DNA from: Photobacterium phosphoreum
GTDB taxonomy: Bacteria > Pseudomonadota > Gammaproteobacteria > Enterobacterales > Vibrionaceae
Reading direction: 5' to 3'
Length of the DNA stretch: 64,000 nucleotides
Assembly: GCF_002954725.1 (NCBI RefSeq)
Contig: NZ_MSCQ01000002.1
Coordinates: 444,835-508,834 of the forward strand
Below are positions 27,468-36,520 of this stretch, piece by piece. The notes under the pieces are model-generated. The model was not told the origin of the DNA, did not search any database, and saw only the letters and a list, made by a program, of their open reading frames with translations. Position numbers and translations under genes: made by a program. Position 1 is the first letter of the stretch. Every line of letters begins with the position of its first letter.

Positions 27468-28574
27468 TTGAATACTTTAAATAGCATTAGCTTCTTCTAT
27501 ATCTCTTTGCCATTGTGTCTTTTCTATACGGTAGCTATTCAGGCCGCACCTATCATTGATAAACCAACAAAAAATGACACTGCAACTGATTTAGTGCCAT
27601 ATGCAGCACCAATCGATGATGCAAATACCCAGCATCATATGAAGCTATGGCTTGATAACTCTCAACAATCTATGAGCGACTCAGTCCACAATATTGGTGA
27701 ATATATTGATCAGGGGCTAGCCAAAGATGATGATAAAGCAAAACTCACTAACCGTAGTTATCTTCGCATTCGTTACCGTTCAATTTACTCACACCGCGGT
27801 AAACTAGAAAACGACTTCAAGGTCTACTTTAAGCTCGATTTACCGCATGTTAAACGTGATTGGAAATTAATCCTCGATTCAGAACCGAGTGATTATGATA
27901 GCCTTGAAAGTAAGCAACGAGGAATTGCTTCTGGTAGTAAAACCCAAGCGGGTAACACCATTGGCGGATTTAGATTACAAGATGCACAATTTGGTAACTG
28001 GACCTCTGATTTTGATATTGGTGTCAAAATAAAATTACCGCTAGATCCTTTTACTAAAGCTCGCCTTTCCCGCGTTGATAATATTAGTCAAAATTGGACA
28101 ACACAATTTGATCAAGAGTTATTCTATTACCACTCAAAAGGTCTTGGATCTCTTACTCAAATAAGCGGTTTTTATGCTCTTACTCCAGATCACAAAGACA
28201 TCTTTAGAACCACAACCAGTGCCCAATACTTACAACAAGATGATAAGTGGGAGCTGGTACAACAGCTTAATATTTATCAACGTGCAACTGAAAAAGATTT
28301 ATTTGAATATTCACTGGGGATCAGTGCAGATACCGATGAGATAAAAGAAGTAACGAACTATTGGGTTTCCGCTGAATGGAAACGTCGAGTATATAAACAC
28401 TGGCTTTATCTTGCCGCTCGACCACAACTTGAGTTTCCACGTGATTACAATTATCACGCTAATCTTGGCATTATGATTGAACTTGAAATGTTCTTTTCTA
28501 AGAATCGTAAAATTGATGAATTAGGGCGTTATATTCCTAAACCAGTAAAACAACGCACGAGCACGAAGCAATAA
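27468..28574 (+). CDS. Predicted outer-membrane or exported protein, unknown function
   Basis: 368 residues with a signal peptide (cleavage near AIQAAP, residue 27). After a short helical stretch it has alternating amphipathic strands with aromatic ends (NDFKVYFKLDLPHVKRDWKLIL, WVSAEWKRRVYKHWLYLAARPQLEF), ending in a strand before a charged tail; this suggests a beta-barrel. No family is recognised. The start codon is TTG 27468, 12 nt after AAGGA. A mini-ORF MRPH (ATG 27457) ends at a TGA that overlaps the TTG, so translation could be coupled. Confidence 0.7.
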   Translation: MNTLNSISFFYISLPLCLFYTVAIQAAPIIDKPTKNDTATDLVPYAAPIDDANTQHHMKLWLDNSQQSMSDSVHNIGEYIDQGLAKDDDKAKLTNRSYLRIRYRSIYSHRGKLENDFKVYFKLDLPHVKRDWKLILDSEPSDYDSLESKQRGIASGSKTQAGNTIGGFRLQDAQFGNWTSDFDIGVKIKLPLDPFTKARLSRVDNISQNWTTQFDQELFYYHSKGLGSLTQISGFYALTPDHKDIFRTTTSAQYLQQDDKWELVQQLNIYQRATEKDLFEYSLGISADTDEIKEVTNYWVSAEWKRRVYKHWLYLAARPQLEFPRDYNYHANLGIMIELEMFFSKNRKIDELGRYIPKPVKQRTSTKQ

Positions 28575-28577
28575 TAG

Positions 28578-28622
28578 TAATACCATTAAGCAATGAAATC
28601 ATCCTCACGCTTAACGGTATTA
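28578..28622. terminator. Stem between convergent genes
   Basis: TAATACCATTAAGC and GCTTAACGGTATTA can pair with one A-C mismatch. The stem lies between the two stops; T runs are weak, so its terminator role is likely but not certain. Confidence 0.5.
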
Positions 28623-28639
28623 ATGACGATCTATTTTTA

Positions 28640-28999
28640 TTATTTTTTCTGCTGTGAAATGGGCATTGTATCGTTGATAATTACAGGGCCGATACCGTTC
28701 ACACAACGCTGATAACCTTTTTTCCAACCTTCAACATACTTCATCTTTTCGACACCCTTCATATCATCCAAGATTGTCTTTGATGGTTGCCATTGATTTT
28801 TCAGTGCATCTTTACAACCATCGTTATAGCCATGTTGAATAAATTGCTCACTGAGAGTAAGAGGTTTAGCCGTTTGAGTTTCTACTGTTTTTACCGCTGA
28901 AATTGCAGTTGCGGTTGCAGAAGGTGTTGATGTTAAAGCCGCAGTACTACAACCTGATAAAAGTGCAACTACACCAACCATCGCCCATGAATAACGCAT
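28640..28999 (-). CDS. Predicted lipoprotein, unknown function
   Basis: 119 residues with a lipoprotein signal and lipobox LSGC (Cys17). An Ala/Thr/Ser-rich linker follows, then a compact domain with two Cys (GYNDGCKDAL and YQRCVNG) that could form a disulfide. No family is recognised. Divergent from the CBM-like secreted protein at 29384. Confidence 0.7.
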   Translation of the reverse strand: MRYSWAMVGVVALLSGCSTAALTSTPSATATAISAVKTVETQTAKPLTLSEQFIQHGYNDGCKDALKNQWQPSKTILDDMKGVEKMKYVEGWKKGYQRCVNGIGPVIINDTMPISQQKK

Positions 29000-29383
29000 A
29001 TTGTTCCTTATTATAAATTCTAATTGTTATTTATAATCATACCTCAATATCGCTTAATGGAATATTAACGCTTTAAATTAATCATTTATCTATTTTATTC
29101 ATTGAATAGTCTAACTGATTAAATTTCCCACCTCATTTAACTTCTCATATTAGCCACTATTTTTTATGACATTTAAGCCAATCCCCCACCAAAGCACATA
29201 CCAAAAAAGTATAAACATCAAAATAAATCATTGATATTCCTTATGTATAAAAATATATAATGACAAATATATGCTTTTATTATACAAAGACGCTAATAAC
29301 GATTATTTATTCTAATAATCAACTGACTATTATTTTTATAAGTCATTTGGGATTATTTTATAAATTACCCATTGGAGTTAAAC
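29000..29383. other. Divergent promoter region, AT-rich
   Basis: About 380 bp between a minus-strand lipoprotein and the plus-strand secreted protein, both likely transcribed from here. No recognised operator. TGGAG precedes the start at 29384. Confidence 0.4.
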
Positions 29384-29869
29384 ATGCGTAAAAAATTATT
29401 ATCCATTGCTATATTACTAACGACGTCTAGTTCTTTATTTGCAGCAGAAGCATATAATCCCCAAAAAAATTACTCCGCCACAGAACAAGTACAGTTTAAT
29501 GGTAATATTTTTGAAGCTCAGTGGTGGGTAAATCAAAATGAATCTCCTGCACATATTACACAAAACTCATGGGAGTCTCCGTGGGTATTTATTTCAGAGT
29601 CTGAATCAGTAACACCAGAAGACGTTCTACCTTTACCTCCACTAGCAGAAATTACGCCTAATATCGAACCAGAAAGTCAGGTTAAATATGTTCAGATCAT
29701 GAACGAAATGGCTGCACAAATGGTTCAACGTGTAAATGAGCTCAAAAAATATGCTCAGAACCCTGATTTCTACTTTTTCAAGAATGGTAAAAAATTCATT
29801 GAAATCAATGGCATTGATTATGAAGTAGATGCAGAGCATGGCACGCCTATTATTCCATTACGAAACTGA
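29384..29869 (+). CDS. Secreted protein with chitin-binding (CBM5/12-like) module
   Basis: 161 residues from ATG 29384 (TGGAG 6 nt upstream). Signal peptide ends near LFAAEA. The next 50 residues have the spaced aromatic pattern of a CBM5/12 module: a Tyr near the start, QVQFNGNIFEAQWWVN, then ESP and SWESPWVFI. A helical stretch and a short C-terminal motif (FIEINGIDYEVD) follow. The same module type begins the large chitinase at 46966. The stop lies inside the first arm of a 19-bp palindrome. It may be the lead cistron of the large gene downstream. Confidence 0.7.
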   Translation: MRKKLLSIAILLTTSSSLFAAEAYNPQKNYSATEQVQFNGNIFEAQWWVNQNESPAHITQNSWESPWVFISESESVTPEDVLPLPPLAEITPNIEPESQVKYVQIMNEMAAQMVQRVNELKKYAQNPDFYFFKNGKKFIEINGIDYEVDAEHGTPIIPLRN

Positions 29870-29912
29870 ATAGATTACGGATGACAGTGCAACCCGTAAT
29901 CTATTCAGTTTC
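29862..29912. repeat. Perfect 19-bp inverted repeat between two ORFs
   Basis: GAAACTGAATAGATTACGG (29862-29880) and its exact complement (29894-29912) flank a 13-nt loop. The first arm contains the stop of the CBM-like ORF. Only a weak T run follows (CTTTG), so it is not a clean terminator; a transcript-stabilising or attenuating hairpin is equally possible. Confidence 0.9.
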
Positions 29913-29936
29913 TTTGATCAAGATTGGGAATTTTCC

Positions 29937-31973
29937 ATGTATGAAGGCGGCGCTGTTGTCGTTAATAAAACATGGGGAAATTATGATTGGGGTAATGGCT
30001 GTGTGCTTGAATACTTACCCAATGGTCACCTTGATAGCGACTATGTTTTAAATGAAGCATTAACATGTATAGATGGTTCAGACAAACATGAAAAACCAGA
30101 TGCGACTTCTATTGCGCCATATAAGTTTGGCGTCGACGCTGCACATTCAAATATGGTTTCAATAGAGCAACTTGGCGACAAACTGATTGTTGCTCAATCG
30201 CCATCAGCGGGTGATTCACCAATGGTGGGTATTTACGATACCAAAGCAAATACTACCACAAAAATTTTAGGTATTAGTGAAGCTCAACCTTATAAAGGTC
30301 TTGATGATTTACGTAGCCATAAATCACAACTATTCGTTTCAGCAATTGGTGCCCATGATCGTATCGATGTCTTTAATGGTGATACGAACCAATACCAATA
30401 CTCTTATGACATTCAGCATAATGGTAATAGTAAAATTGCAGTAAATGATCAGTATATTTTAGTGGCTGATGCCGAGAATATTACGGTCTACCATAATACA
30501 CCAGCGGCACTTGGTGAAACTAAATCACTACAGCCTTTTGCTCACTTAGCCTATGTTAATGGACGTCCATTTACTCTTGAATTTATTGGTTCTAAATTAC
30601 TTACAGGTGGTTCACAAGGCTCCGCGATTTATGATTTAGATGCACTGTCACAAGGCACAACACTTCAGCCACTGCATAACAACATTGGCGCATTTGAATC
30701 AATGGATGCGAATGACAAATACATTTTTGTAAAAGAGAATAACGGTCAATATGTAGAGTCAACGACACGTTTTGCTATGTATGACATTCAGCAATTTATT
30801 GCCAATGATTACCAATTTAAAGATGCAGCGAAAGCCGTTTACCTCCTTGATCATTTCTGGGTAAGTGGTCACGATTTAGTTATCAGTAATAATGAGATTA
30901 TTACATTAACTAATAGCATCATTGAAAGCGTACCATTAGATAAATTAGATACCCTTGATTTTACACAAAATGCATATGTACCAACGGCTCAACTAGAATT
31001 TGATGCCCTACCACAAACAGCCTCTGTACGTAAAATTCTACAAGACGGATTGGCTGAAGGTGCTTGGTCTATTTCAGCCAATACTGATTCAATGGTAAAT
31101 ATTCGTTTACTTGATCGTAATACCGTTGAAATCACAAACTTTACTGATATCGATCTTAAAAACGTAGATCTCGATATTAAAGCTCACAGCCAACATAATT
31201 GGGCGCGCTTGGCTAATTTAGATAAATTACCAGCATATACTCGTATTACTCTGCCTATTACGGATCTAAATATAGATAAAAGCTTTAATACTGCAGATGG
31301 TACTGGTGTCTATAACTACACAGGCATGTTAAGTACGCTTGACGGTCAAGGCAATACTTACGGTCATTATGGTACCCAACACCTTATTGATTCACGTTTT
31401 GCAACAGAAACAAAACATCCGTTATTAGACAAATTAAATAAAATAACAGCGGCATGGGATATCACATTTACAGACATGATACTTGGTTCTACTAATACAG
31501 AGACACCTTGGGACGCGAACAGCATCAAGCGCCACATAAAACTTCTCACGAACGTTGCTTATATTGTTTCTAGTGAGACGTTTAAAAATAAGCTTATGAA
31601 TTATAAAGAAAACTATGGCCACGATTTGTACCTTTACGGCACAACATTTGAAACGAAAGCACAGAAAGAAAGCTTACTGAATAAGACATTGCATTCGAAT
31701 GGATTTGTAAACTATCGTCAAGCATCTGGATTCCAAAACACATTTAGCTTTGGTAAGACAGCGGGGACAGTCTTTGGTTTATCTGATCAAGAGTTAAATA
31801 AAGTTGATAGTGGTGATATGCAAGCTTTTGCTTTGTATCTTGGCGAGCAAATTGGCCAAAATTGGTATCATGACTGCCCTCCGGTACCTTGTAACTGGAC
31901 TGAAATTCATTTTGCTAAGCTATTTGTTGATGTTTATAACGAGCTGGATAAAGCGGGCGAATTACCTTACTAA
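29937..31973 (+). CDS. Large unknown protein, secreted-type composition without signal peptide
   Basis: 678 residues. The first half has repeated short beta-strand units (DKLIVAQS, QLFVSAIG, YILVADAEN, KLLTGGS), suggesting a beta-propeller. The second half is an unrecognised domain with paired Cys (DCPPVPCNW near the end). No export signal is present. In-frame codons reach back to a TAG at 29871 and read protein-like (FSFFDQDWEFS), but no start codon lies among them. So ATG 29937, behind GGGA, is the only start, or the gene has lost its 5' end. It sits 67 bp after the CBM-like gene and is probably co-transcribed with it. Confidence 0.6.
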   Translation: MYEGGAVVVNKTWGNYDWGNGCVLEYLPNGHLDSDYVLNEALTCIDGSDKHEKPDATSIAPYKFGVDAAHSNMVSIEQLGDKLIVAQSPSAGDSPMVGIYDTKANTTTKILGISEAQPYKGLDDLRSHKSQLFVSAIGAHDRIDVFNGDTNQYQYSYDIQHNGNSKIAVNDQYILVADAENITVYHNTPAALGETKSLQPFAHLAYVNGRPFTLEFIGSKLLTGGSQGSAIYDLDALSQGTTLQPLHNNIGAFESMDANDKYIFVKENNGQYVESTTRFAMYDIQQFIANDYQFKDAAKAVYLLDHFWVSGHDLVISNNEIITLTNSIIESVPLDKLDTLDFTQNAYVPTAQLEFDALPQTASVRKILQDGLAEGAWSISANTDSMVNIRLLDRNTVEITNFTDIDLKNVDLDIKAHSQHNWARLANLDKLPAYTRITLPITDLNIDKSFNTADGTGVYNYTGMLSTLDGQGNTYGHYGTQHLIDSRFATETKHPLLDKLNKITAAWDITFTDMILGSTNTETPWDANSIKRHIKLLTNVAYIVSSETFKNKLMNYKENYGHDLYLYGTTFETKAQKESLLNKTLHSNGFVNYRQASGFQNTFSFGKTAGTVFGLSDQELNKVDSGDMQAFALYLGEQIGQNWYHDCPPVPCNWTEIHFAKLFVDVYNELDKAGELPY

Positions 31974-32011
31974 TCAGCCTGATTAATGGGTAAACCGTAA
32001 TATAACATTCG

Positions 32012-32041
32012 AGGTTGCGACGTCTTGTCGCAACCTTTTTT
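32012..32041 (+). terminator. Terminator after the large unknown gene
   Basis: GGTTGCGAC pairs with GTCGCAACC around GTCTT, then six T. Confidence 0.92.
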
Positions 32042-32064
32042 ATTATATTAAATAAACAGGGACT

Positions 32065-32535
32065 TTAAGCCATTTTTACTCTGTCGACTATTAGATTATT
32101 TACTAACATCACCACAGCAAGAACAATTAATGTAACGATAAATGTTGTCACTCCGTATTGTAAAGATAACGAGCAAAGATGCGTCAAACTTGATGATATT
32201 AACGTCCCTGAAGAAAATTCAGATAAAACAATAATATTAATCACACTTAAACCCGCAAATAGGCTCAACATATACAAAGGCATCATTGAGTGTCTTTTAA
32301 TAGTAAACAACTTGTTGCTGCGGCTACCTTCAAACAGCAATTTTTGCCCTAAAGAATACGATACAAGCAACAATAATGTACTGTACCCAAGCGAAAAAAT
32401 AAAAATAGAGATAGGGTAAAGTTCTTTACTTGAACCTAATAAATATACAAATTTTGCCGCTTCTAACGCACTGAAAAAAACAATCGCCGCTAATGTATAA
32501 AAGACTATTCCACGAATAATTCGATCTTTGTTCAT
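32065..32535 (-). CDS. Four-span membrane protein, unknown function
   Basis: 156 residues from ATG 32535 (GGATG about 6 nt upstream; an ATG three codons earlier is possible). Four hydrophobic segments near 9-30, 40-60, 82-103 and 123-147. No family recognised. Convergent with the large unknown gene. Confidence 0.6.
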   Translation of the reverse strand: MNKDRIIRGIVFYTLAAIVFFSALEAAKFVYLLGSSKELYPISIFIFSLGYSTLLLLVSYSLGQKLLFEGSRSNKLFTIKRHSMMPLYMLSLFAGLSVINIIVLSEFSSGTLISSSLTHLCSLSLQYGVTTFIVTLIVLAVVMLVNNLIVDRVKMA

Positions 32536-32614
32536 TTTAATCATCCAACATAAATATAAAACAAGTTGATTAAATATCTTTATATTTGACTTAATCTACC
32601 TCAGATCACAGCTA

Positions 32615-32638
32615 CAAAAAAACGCTGAATATTCAGCG
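32615..32638 (-). terminator. Palindromic terminator, distal
   Basis: CGCTGAATATTCAGCG is a 16-bp perfect palindrome followed on the minus strand by seven T. It could back up the ppiC terminator next to it. Confidence 0.7.
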
Positions 32639-32686
32639 CCCTCTTATTAATAATCATTACAATTACAGTATTAAACAACAAAAAAT

Positions 32687-32715
32687 AAAAAGGAAGATAC
32701 TTAACATTCCTTTTT
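32687..32715. terminator. Terminator of ppiC
   Basis: AAAAAGGAA pairs with TTCCTTTTT just beyond the ppiC stop; the T runs read on either strand. Confidence 0.7.
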
Positions 32716-32724
32716 AATAATTGC

Positions 32725-33051
32725 TTACATCACAAATAATACTTTGATGATATGCCAGCCAAACTTTGTCTTTACTGGTTCTGGAATCAAACCACGTAAA
32801 TTAGTGTTTTTCATCTTTAATGCTTCACTGGTACTGATAGCCTTACCAGAAAAAACCGCTTTATCGAATTGGGCAACCATAGCCCCTTTGCGGAATTCAC
32901 CTAAATCACCCCCTTTTTTACCTGATGGACAAGTAGAGTGTTTTTTAGCGAGATCTTGAAATTTCGCTCCAGCTTTTAGTTGCTTAATAATGTCATCAGC
33001 TAATTCTTTATGCTTAACCAAAATGTGTAGTGCGTGTGCGCTAGAAGCCAT
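32725..33051 (-). CDS. ppiC: Parvulin-type peptidylprolyl isomerase
   Basis: 108-residue cytoplasmic parvulin that catalyses cis-trans isomerisation at Xaa-Pro. The family features are [46 protein letters not shown] and a final [10 protein letters not shown]. coli PpiC is 93 residues; the extra length is an insertion of about 15 residues ([12 protein letters not shown] region) before the last strand. Catalysis-associated His residues and the Cys in the STCPSGK motif are kept. Confidence 0.9.
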   Translation of the reverse strand: MASSAHALHILVKHKELADDIIKQLKAGAKFQDLAKKHSTCPSGKKGGDLGEFRKGAMVAQFDKAVFSGKAISTSEALKMKNTNLRGLIPEPVKTKFGWHIIKVLFVM

Positions 33052-33563
33052 CGTGACGATCCAAAATTACAAATATAATACAGGTATTATACATGAAAGC
33101 GTTTTAACCATTCATTAATCAATTGTCTATTAACAGTGTTCTTTTTTTCTTATTAAATTTCGGTGAATACATTTTGAACAATTGTGCTTCCACTGGCCCA
33201 CGATCAGAAAATATGCCATCTTTTTTTTTTGAAAACACTTAACTACTTGTATCTACAGATACACACCCGATGTATTACAGTAAAGAATAGAAGTAGATAG
33301 ATTAAGTAACTCAATACAGGCCTGAAAGATACGGTTATGAAGAACTAGACTAGAATCTATCTTTAATGAGGAATAATTTTACAATACTATGAAGGTCTTA
33401 ATTATATGATGATTATCGCATTAGTTAGTATAAAACACTAAAGACTAACGTTATATTATAACATTAAAAATCTGAAAAAATTTAAAGGCTTACAAATCGC
33501 ATAATCTATCTATAATAGCTCTATTCACTTTCCATTCATGGCGACTTGGTTACAGTTATAAAT
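33052..33563. other. Intergenic region with T10 tract
   Basis: About 510 bp upstream of the PepSY operon and of ppiC, so it holds both promoters. A run of ten T at 33221-33230 is preceded only by a weak TGGC/GCCA stem. No ORF above a dozen codons looks coding. Confidence 0.35.
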
Positions 33564-33914
33564 ATGAAAAAACATTGCAAATATTTATATCTTATTGGAT
33601 TTATCAGTATCTTTAGCTGTCGGGTTTTTGCTACCCCAACATCTGATATCGATGAACATCACGACAATGTCATGGATGCTGTAGCTCAAGGACTTATTCA
33701 ACCTTTTTCTGCACTACAACATAAAGTCCACCAGCAGCTATTAGCTCGTATTATTCGCGTCGAATTAGACAAAAATGATGATGAATGGACATACGAATTA
33801 AAGCTGATAGACGGCAACAATAATATAATAAAAGTCGAGTATGAAGCCCGTACTCTTAAGATGATAGAAATAAAAGGACGTCACCTTGAAAGCGTCCTTA
33901 AGGTTCCAAAATGA
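33564..33914 (+). CDS. PepSY-domain periplasmic protein
   Basis: 116 residues from ATG 33564. A signal peptide ends near RVFATP. The remainder fits a single PepSY domain: RIIRVELDKNDDEWTYELKLIDGNNNIIKVEYEARTLKMIEIKGR. PepSY proteins of this type are often encoded with two-component systems and modulate the sensor or a protease. Its stop overlaps the response-regulator start (ATGA), so the three genes form an operon. Confidence 0.85.
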   Translation: MKKHCKYLYLIGFISIFSCRVFATPTSDIDEHHDNVMDAVAQGLIQPFSALQHKVHQQLLARIIRVELDKNDDEWTYELKLIDGNNNIIKVEYEARTLKMIEIKGRHLESVLKVPK

Positions 33915-34570
33915 AAATTCTCGTAGTTGAAGATGATATTACATTGGGTGAACAAGTTGTCACCGGTCTAGAACAAAATGGTTGGGTTGCTGAACACTCT
34001 GCCGATGGTATAGATGCGCTTTATCGTGCAACATCAGAGCCATGGGATGCGATTGTACTTGATTTAGGCTTACCCAAACTTGATGGAATTACGGTACTTA
34101 AAGGCATTCGTGAAGAAAACGTCAACTGCCCCGTTGTGATCCTTAGCGCTCGTAATGAATTAACCCAACGTGTCGATGGTTTAAATGCGGGTGCTGATGA
34201 TTACTTAACCAAACCGTTTCAGATGGTAGAGTTAATTGCTCGTGTTCGTGCTCAATTACGTCGTGCGACAGGAAACGTTTCACCCGTGATTCAAGCAGGT
34301 GACTTAAGTTTAGATACTCGTACATCAAAAGTAACGTGGCAAGATCAGGTTATTGATTTAACTGCACTGGAATTTAAAGTGCTGTCGTATTTAATGCACA
34401 ATACCGACAAAGTCATCTCTCGCACTGAGTTAGTTGAACATATTTATAAGCAAGATTTTGATCGTGATTCAAATACTATTGAAGTGTTCATTGGTCGTAT
34501 CCGCCGTAAAATTGGTAATGATGTGATCAAGACAGTTCGTGGTCTTGGATATCGTATCAATGCTAGCTAA
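33911..34570 (+). CDS. OmpR/PhoP-family response regulator
   Basis: 219 residues: receiver domain 1-115 with the acidic pair (EDD), phospho-acceptor Asp in AIVLDLGLPKLDG (about residue 51), Thr/Ser in VVILSAR and Lys in DYLTKPF. A winged-helix DNA-binding domain (125-219, ending VRGLGYRI) follows. Closest in style to PhoP/QseB/CarR-type regulators. The upstream PepSY gene and the downstream kinase overlap it on both sides. Confidence 0.95.
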   Translation: MKILVVEDDITLGEQVVTGLEQNGWVAEHSADGIDALYRATSEPWDAIVLDLGLPKLDGITVLKGIREENVNCPVVILSARNELTQRVDGLNAGADDYLTKPFQMVELIARVRAQLRRATGNVSPVIQAGDLSLDTRTSKVTWQDQVIDLTALEFKVLSYLMHNTDKVISRTELVEHIYKQDFDRDSNTIEVFIGRIRRKIGNDVIKTVRGLGYRINAS

Positions 34571-35897
34571 TCCCCCTAAAAATCGTCAACCCAGTATTCG
34601 TAGCCGACTGCTCATTGCTGCTGCTGTCTGGTTATTGGCGATTACCTTATCAGCGGGCTACCTTGTCCCCAGTTTTATCAAAACCTATTTAATTGAACAA
34701 GAAAAGTCACAGCTATACCTCTACATGGATCAAATTACCGCCCAAGTAGATATTGATAAACACGGTCAATTATTTGTTGATGGTCGCCTATCAAACCCAC
34801 GCTTTAATTTTCCATACAGTGGCTTATATTGGTCATTGAAACTCGATAAACAAGTATTACGCTCACGCTCGTTATGGGACACCACCATAAAAGGCAATGT
34901 TAAAAAAGGCTTTGAAGGTCCTAATAATCAATCGTTAATCGTCGTAAAGCGTAAATTTAGTCTACCTGACAGTGATCATCCTATCGAATTATCGGTGGCG
35001 GTCAATCAAGATAAGTTGCTAAAAACGTTACAACAATTAACCCATGGGTTGTGGGTCATTCTAACCATTATGGCGATTGGTATTTTAGCCCTTACTACAT
35101 TACAAGTAAGCTGGTCATTATGGCCATTACGTAAACTGCGAAAAAACCTCATCGAAGTCCGTGAGGGACATTCAACAGAACTTACAGGTCTTTATCCTGT
35201 TGAAATTCAACCCGTAATAGATGATCTCAATGCTCTTTTATTTCACTATCAAGAGCTATTATTACGCGCAAGAAACCATTCGGGGAATTTGTCACATGCG
35301 TTAAAAACCCCGATTGCGGTTTTAAATAATGAAGTGTCGTTATTAGACCCAGCGACACAAGCAAAACTTGTACCGGCATTACAGCAATTACAGCAGCATA
35401 TTGATTACCATTTAGGACGAGCGCGCATGGCGGGGGCTATGAATATACTGGCAGCTAAAACCGCGCTATCACATCGTATTGATGCAATCTCACTGGCAAT
35501 GGATAAAGTCTATGCACATAGAGAAGTTGTGCTCGTCAATGAACTCGATAGTGATGTCGTGATTGCCGTTGAAAAAAGTGACTTAGATGAAATGATTGGT
35601 AACTTAATTGAAAATAGTTACAAATGGGCCAATAGCTTAATTCGAGTTTACCAAGAGCCTATAGTCAATGGTCATATTGTATTAGTCATCGAAGATGATG
35701 GACCGGGTATTGCGCGTGAAAAATGCAAACAAGTGCTAAAACGCGGCGTGAGACTGGATGAAAACACCCCAGGAACAGGACTTGGTCTTAATATTGTCAA
35801 TGAACTGGTACACAGTTACCGAGGTGATTTAGTCTTAACTCACAGTAGCCTAGGCGGTTTAAAAGCGATGCTTTATCTGCCTATACCACGTAATTAA
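34560..35897 (+). CDS. Membrane sensor histidine kinase (PhoQ/CarS-like)
   Basis: 445 residues from ATG 34560, which overlaps the regulator stop by 11 bp; a GTG 21 bp earlier is less likely. Two membrane spans (near 15-35 and 165-190) bracket a periplasmic sensor domain of about 130 residues. A HAMP-like linker is followed by the H-box GNLSHALKTPIAVLNNE (phospho-His in SHALKTP), N-box IENSYKW, and G-boxes EDDGPGI and GTGLGLNIV. The H-box form LxHALKTP is shared with PhoQ and the Vibrio CarS/VprB kinases that respond to cationic peptides or cations; the ligand here is unknown. Confidence 0.93.
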   Translation: MLANPPKNRQPSIRSRLLIAAAVWLLAITLSAGYLVPSFIKTYLIEQEKSQLYLYMDQITAQVDIDKHGQLFVDGRLSNPRFNFPYSGLYWSLKLDKQVLRSRSLWDTTIKGNVKKGFEGPNNQSLIVVKRKFSLPDSDHPIELSVAVNQDKLLKTLQQLTHGLWVILTIMAIGILALTTLQVSWSLWPLRKLRKNLIEVREGHSTELTGLYPVEIQPVIDDLNALLFHYQELLLRARNHSGNLSHALKTPIAVLNNEVSLLDPATQAKLVPALQQLQQHIDYHLGRARMAGAMNILAAKTALSHRIDAISLAMDKVYAHREVVLVNELDSDVVIAVEKSDLDEMIGNLIENSYKWANSLIRVYQEPIVNGHIVLVIEDDGPGIAREKCKQVLKRGVRLDENTPGTGLGLNIVNELVHSYRGDLVLTHSSLGGLKAMLYLPIPRN

Positions 35898-35921
35898 ATT
35901 CTGAGAGATAAGCCAAGAATA

Positions 35922-35952
35922 AAAGCCCTACAACAAACTACCTTGTAGGGCT
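35922..35952. terminator. Bidirectional terminator
   Basis: AAGCCCTACAA pairs with TTGTAGGGCTT around a 9-nt loop. The T run is best on the minus strand (TTTTATTCTT). Confidence 0.75.
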
Positions 35953-35988
35953 TAGTTCGGTTTAGACATCATATTATTTTCCTAGAAT

Positions 35989-36282
35989 CTACAACGCACG
36001 CATTAGGATCTCAAACTCTTCTTGTGCTGATTCAATTAAACATTCAAGTTCTTTGGCATCCTGATTAGAGAGATCTAATTGCCAACATACTTGCTCTTCT
36101 TCACGACACACCAATAATGTTTTCATTCCTGCTTTATTGAACCATAATTGTGAAAACTCAGCCTCACATGAAGAATTATCATCCGTTATTTTCACCTCTA
36201 ACTTCCCCGTAGGGTTCACTCGTACACATGCATTACCCTTCTGACTACCACATAACGTAAAATTTCGTTGCTCCACTAGCAT
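35989..36282 (-). CDS. Small hypothetical cytoplasmic protein
   Basis: 97 residues from ATG 36282 (MLVEQRNF), behind AGGGAG at 9 nt; the longer reading to 36387 adds a non-conserved-looking stretch. Short beta-strand-rich protein with several Cys, followed by a C-terminal acidic helix (ELECLIESAQEEFEILM). No family is recognised. Confidence 0.6.
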   Translation of the reverse strand: MLVEQRNFTLCGSQKGNACVRVNPTGKLEVKITDDNSSCEAEFSQLWFNKAGMKTLLVCREEEQVCWQLDLSNQDAKELECLIESAQEEFEILMRAL

Positions 36283-36520
36283 CACTTGTTTCTCCCTGTA
36301 TCTTATAAAATAGAGTGTTGTGCACCTAGCCACATAACACTTAATAAGTGTAGATTCATAAATCCACCTTTGAGGACTTTTTATCATTATTAATACATAT
36401 ATTATTTAATGTGATTGATTATTCATGCTACCTATCACGCTATAAAAGTAACAATTGCTATAGATTCCTCAAATAGTGCAGTGATATATTAAAAAAAATA
36501 CAATAGGAAGATATATATAA

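Noticed and set aside
29384..31973. CBM-like ORF and the large ORF as one gene joined by programmed frameshifting
   Set aside because: The two frames do not overlap: a TGA ends the first and a TAG closes the second frame four bases later, so a single slip cannot join them.
33211..33230. T10 tract as a terminator of a hidden sRNA
   Set aside because: The only stem before it is four base pairs (TGGC/GCCA); no convincing promoter.
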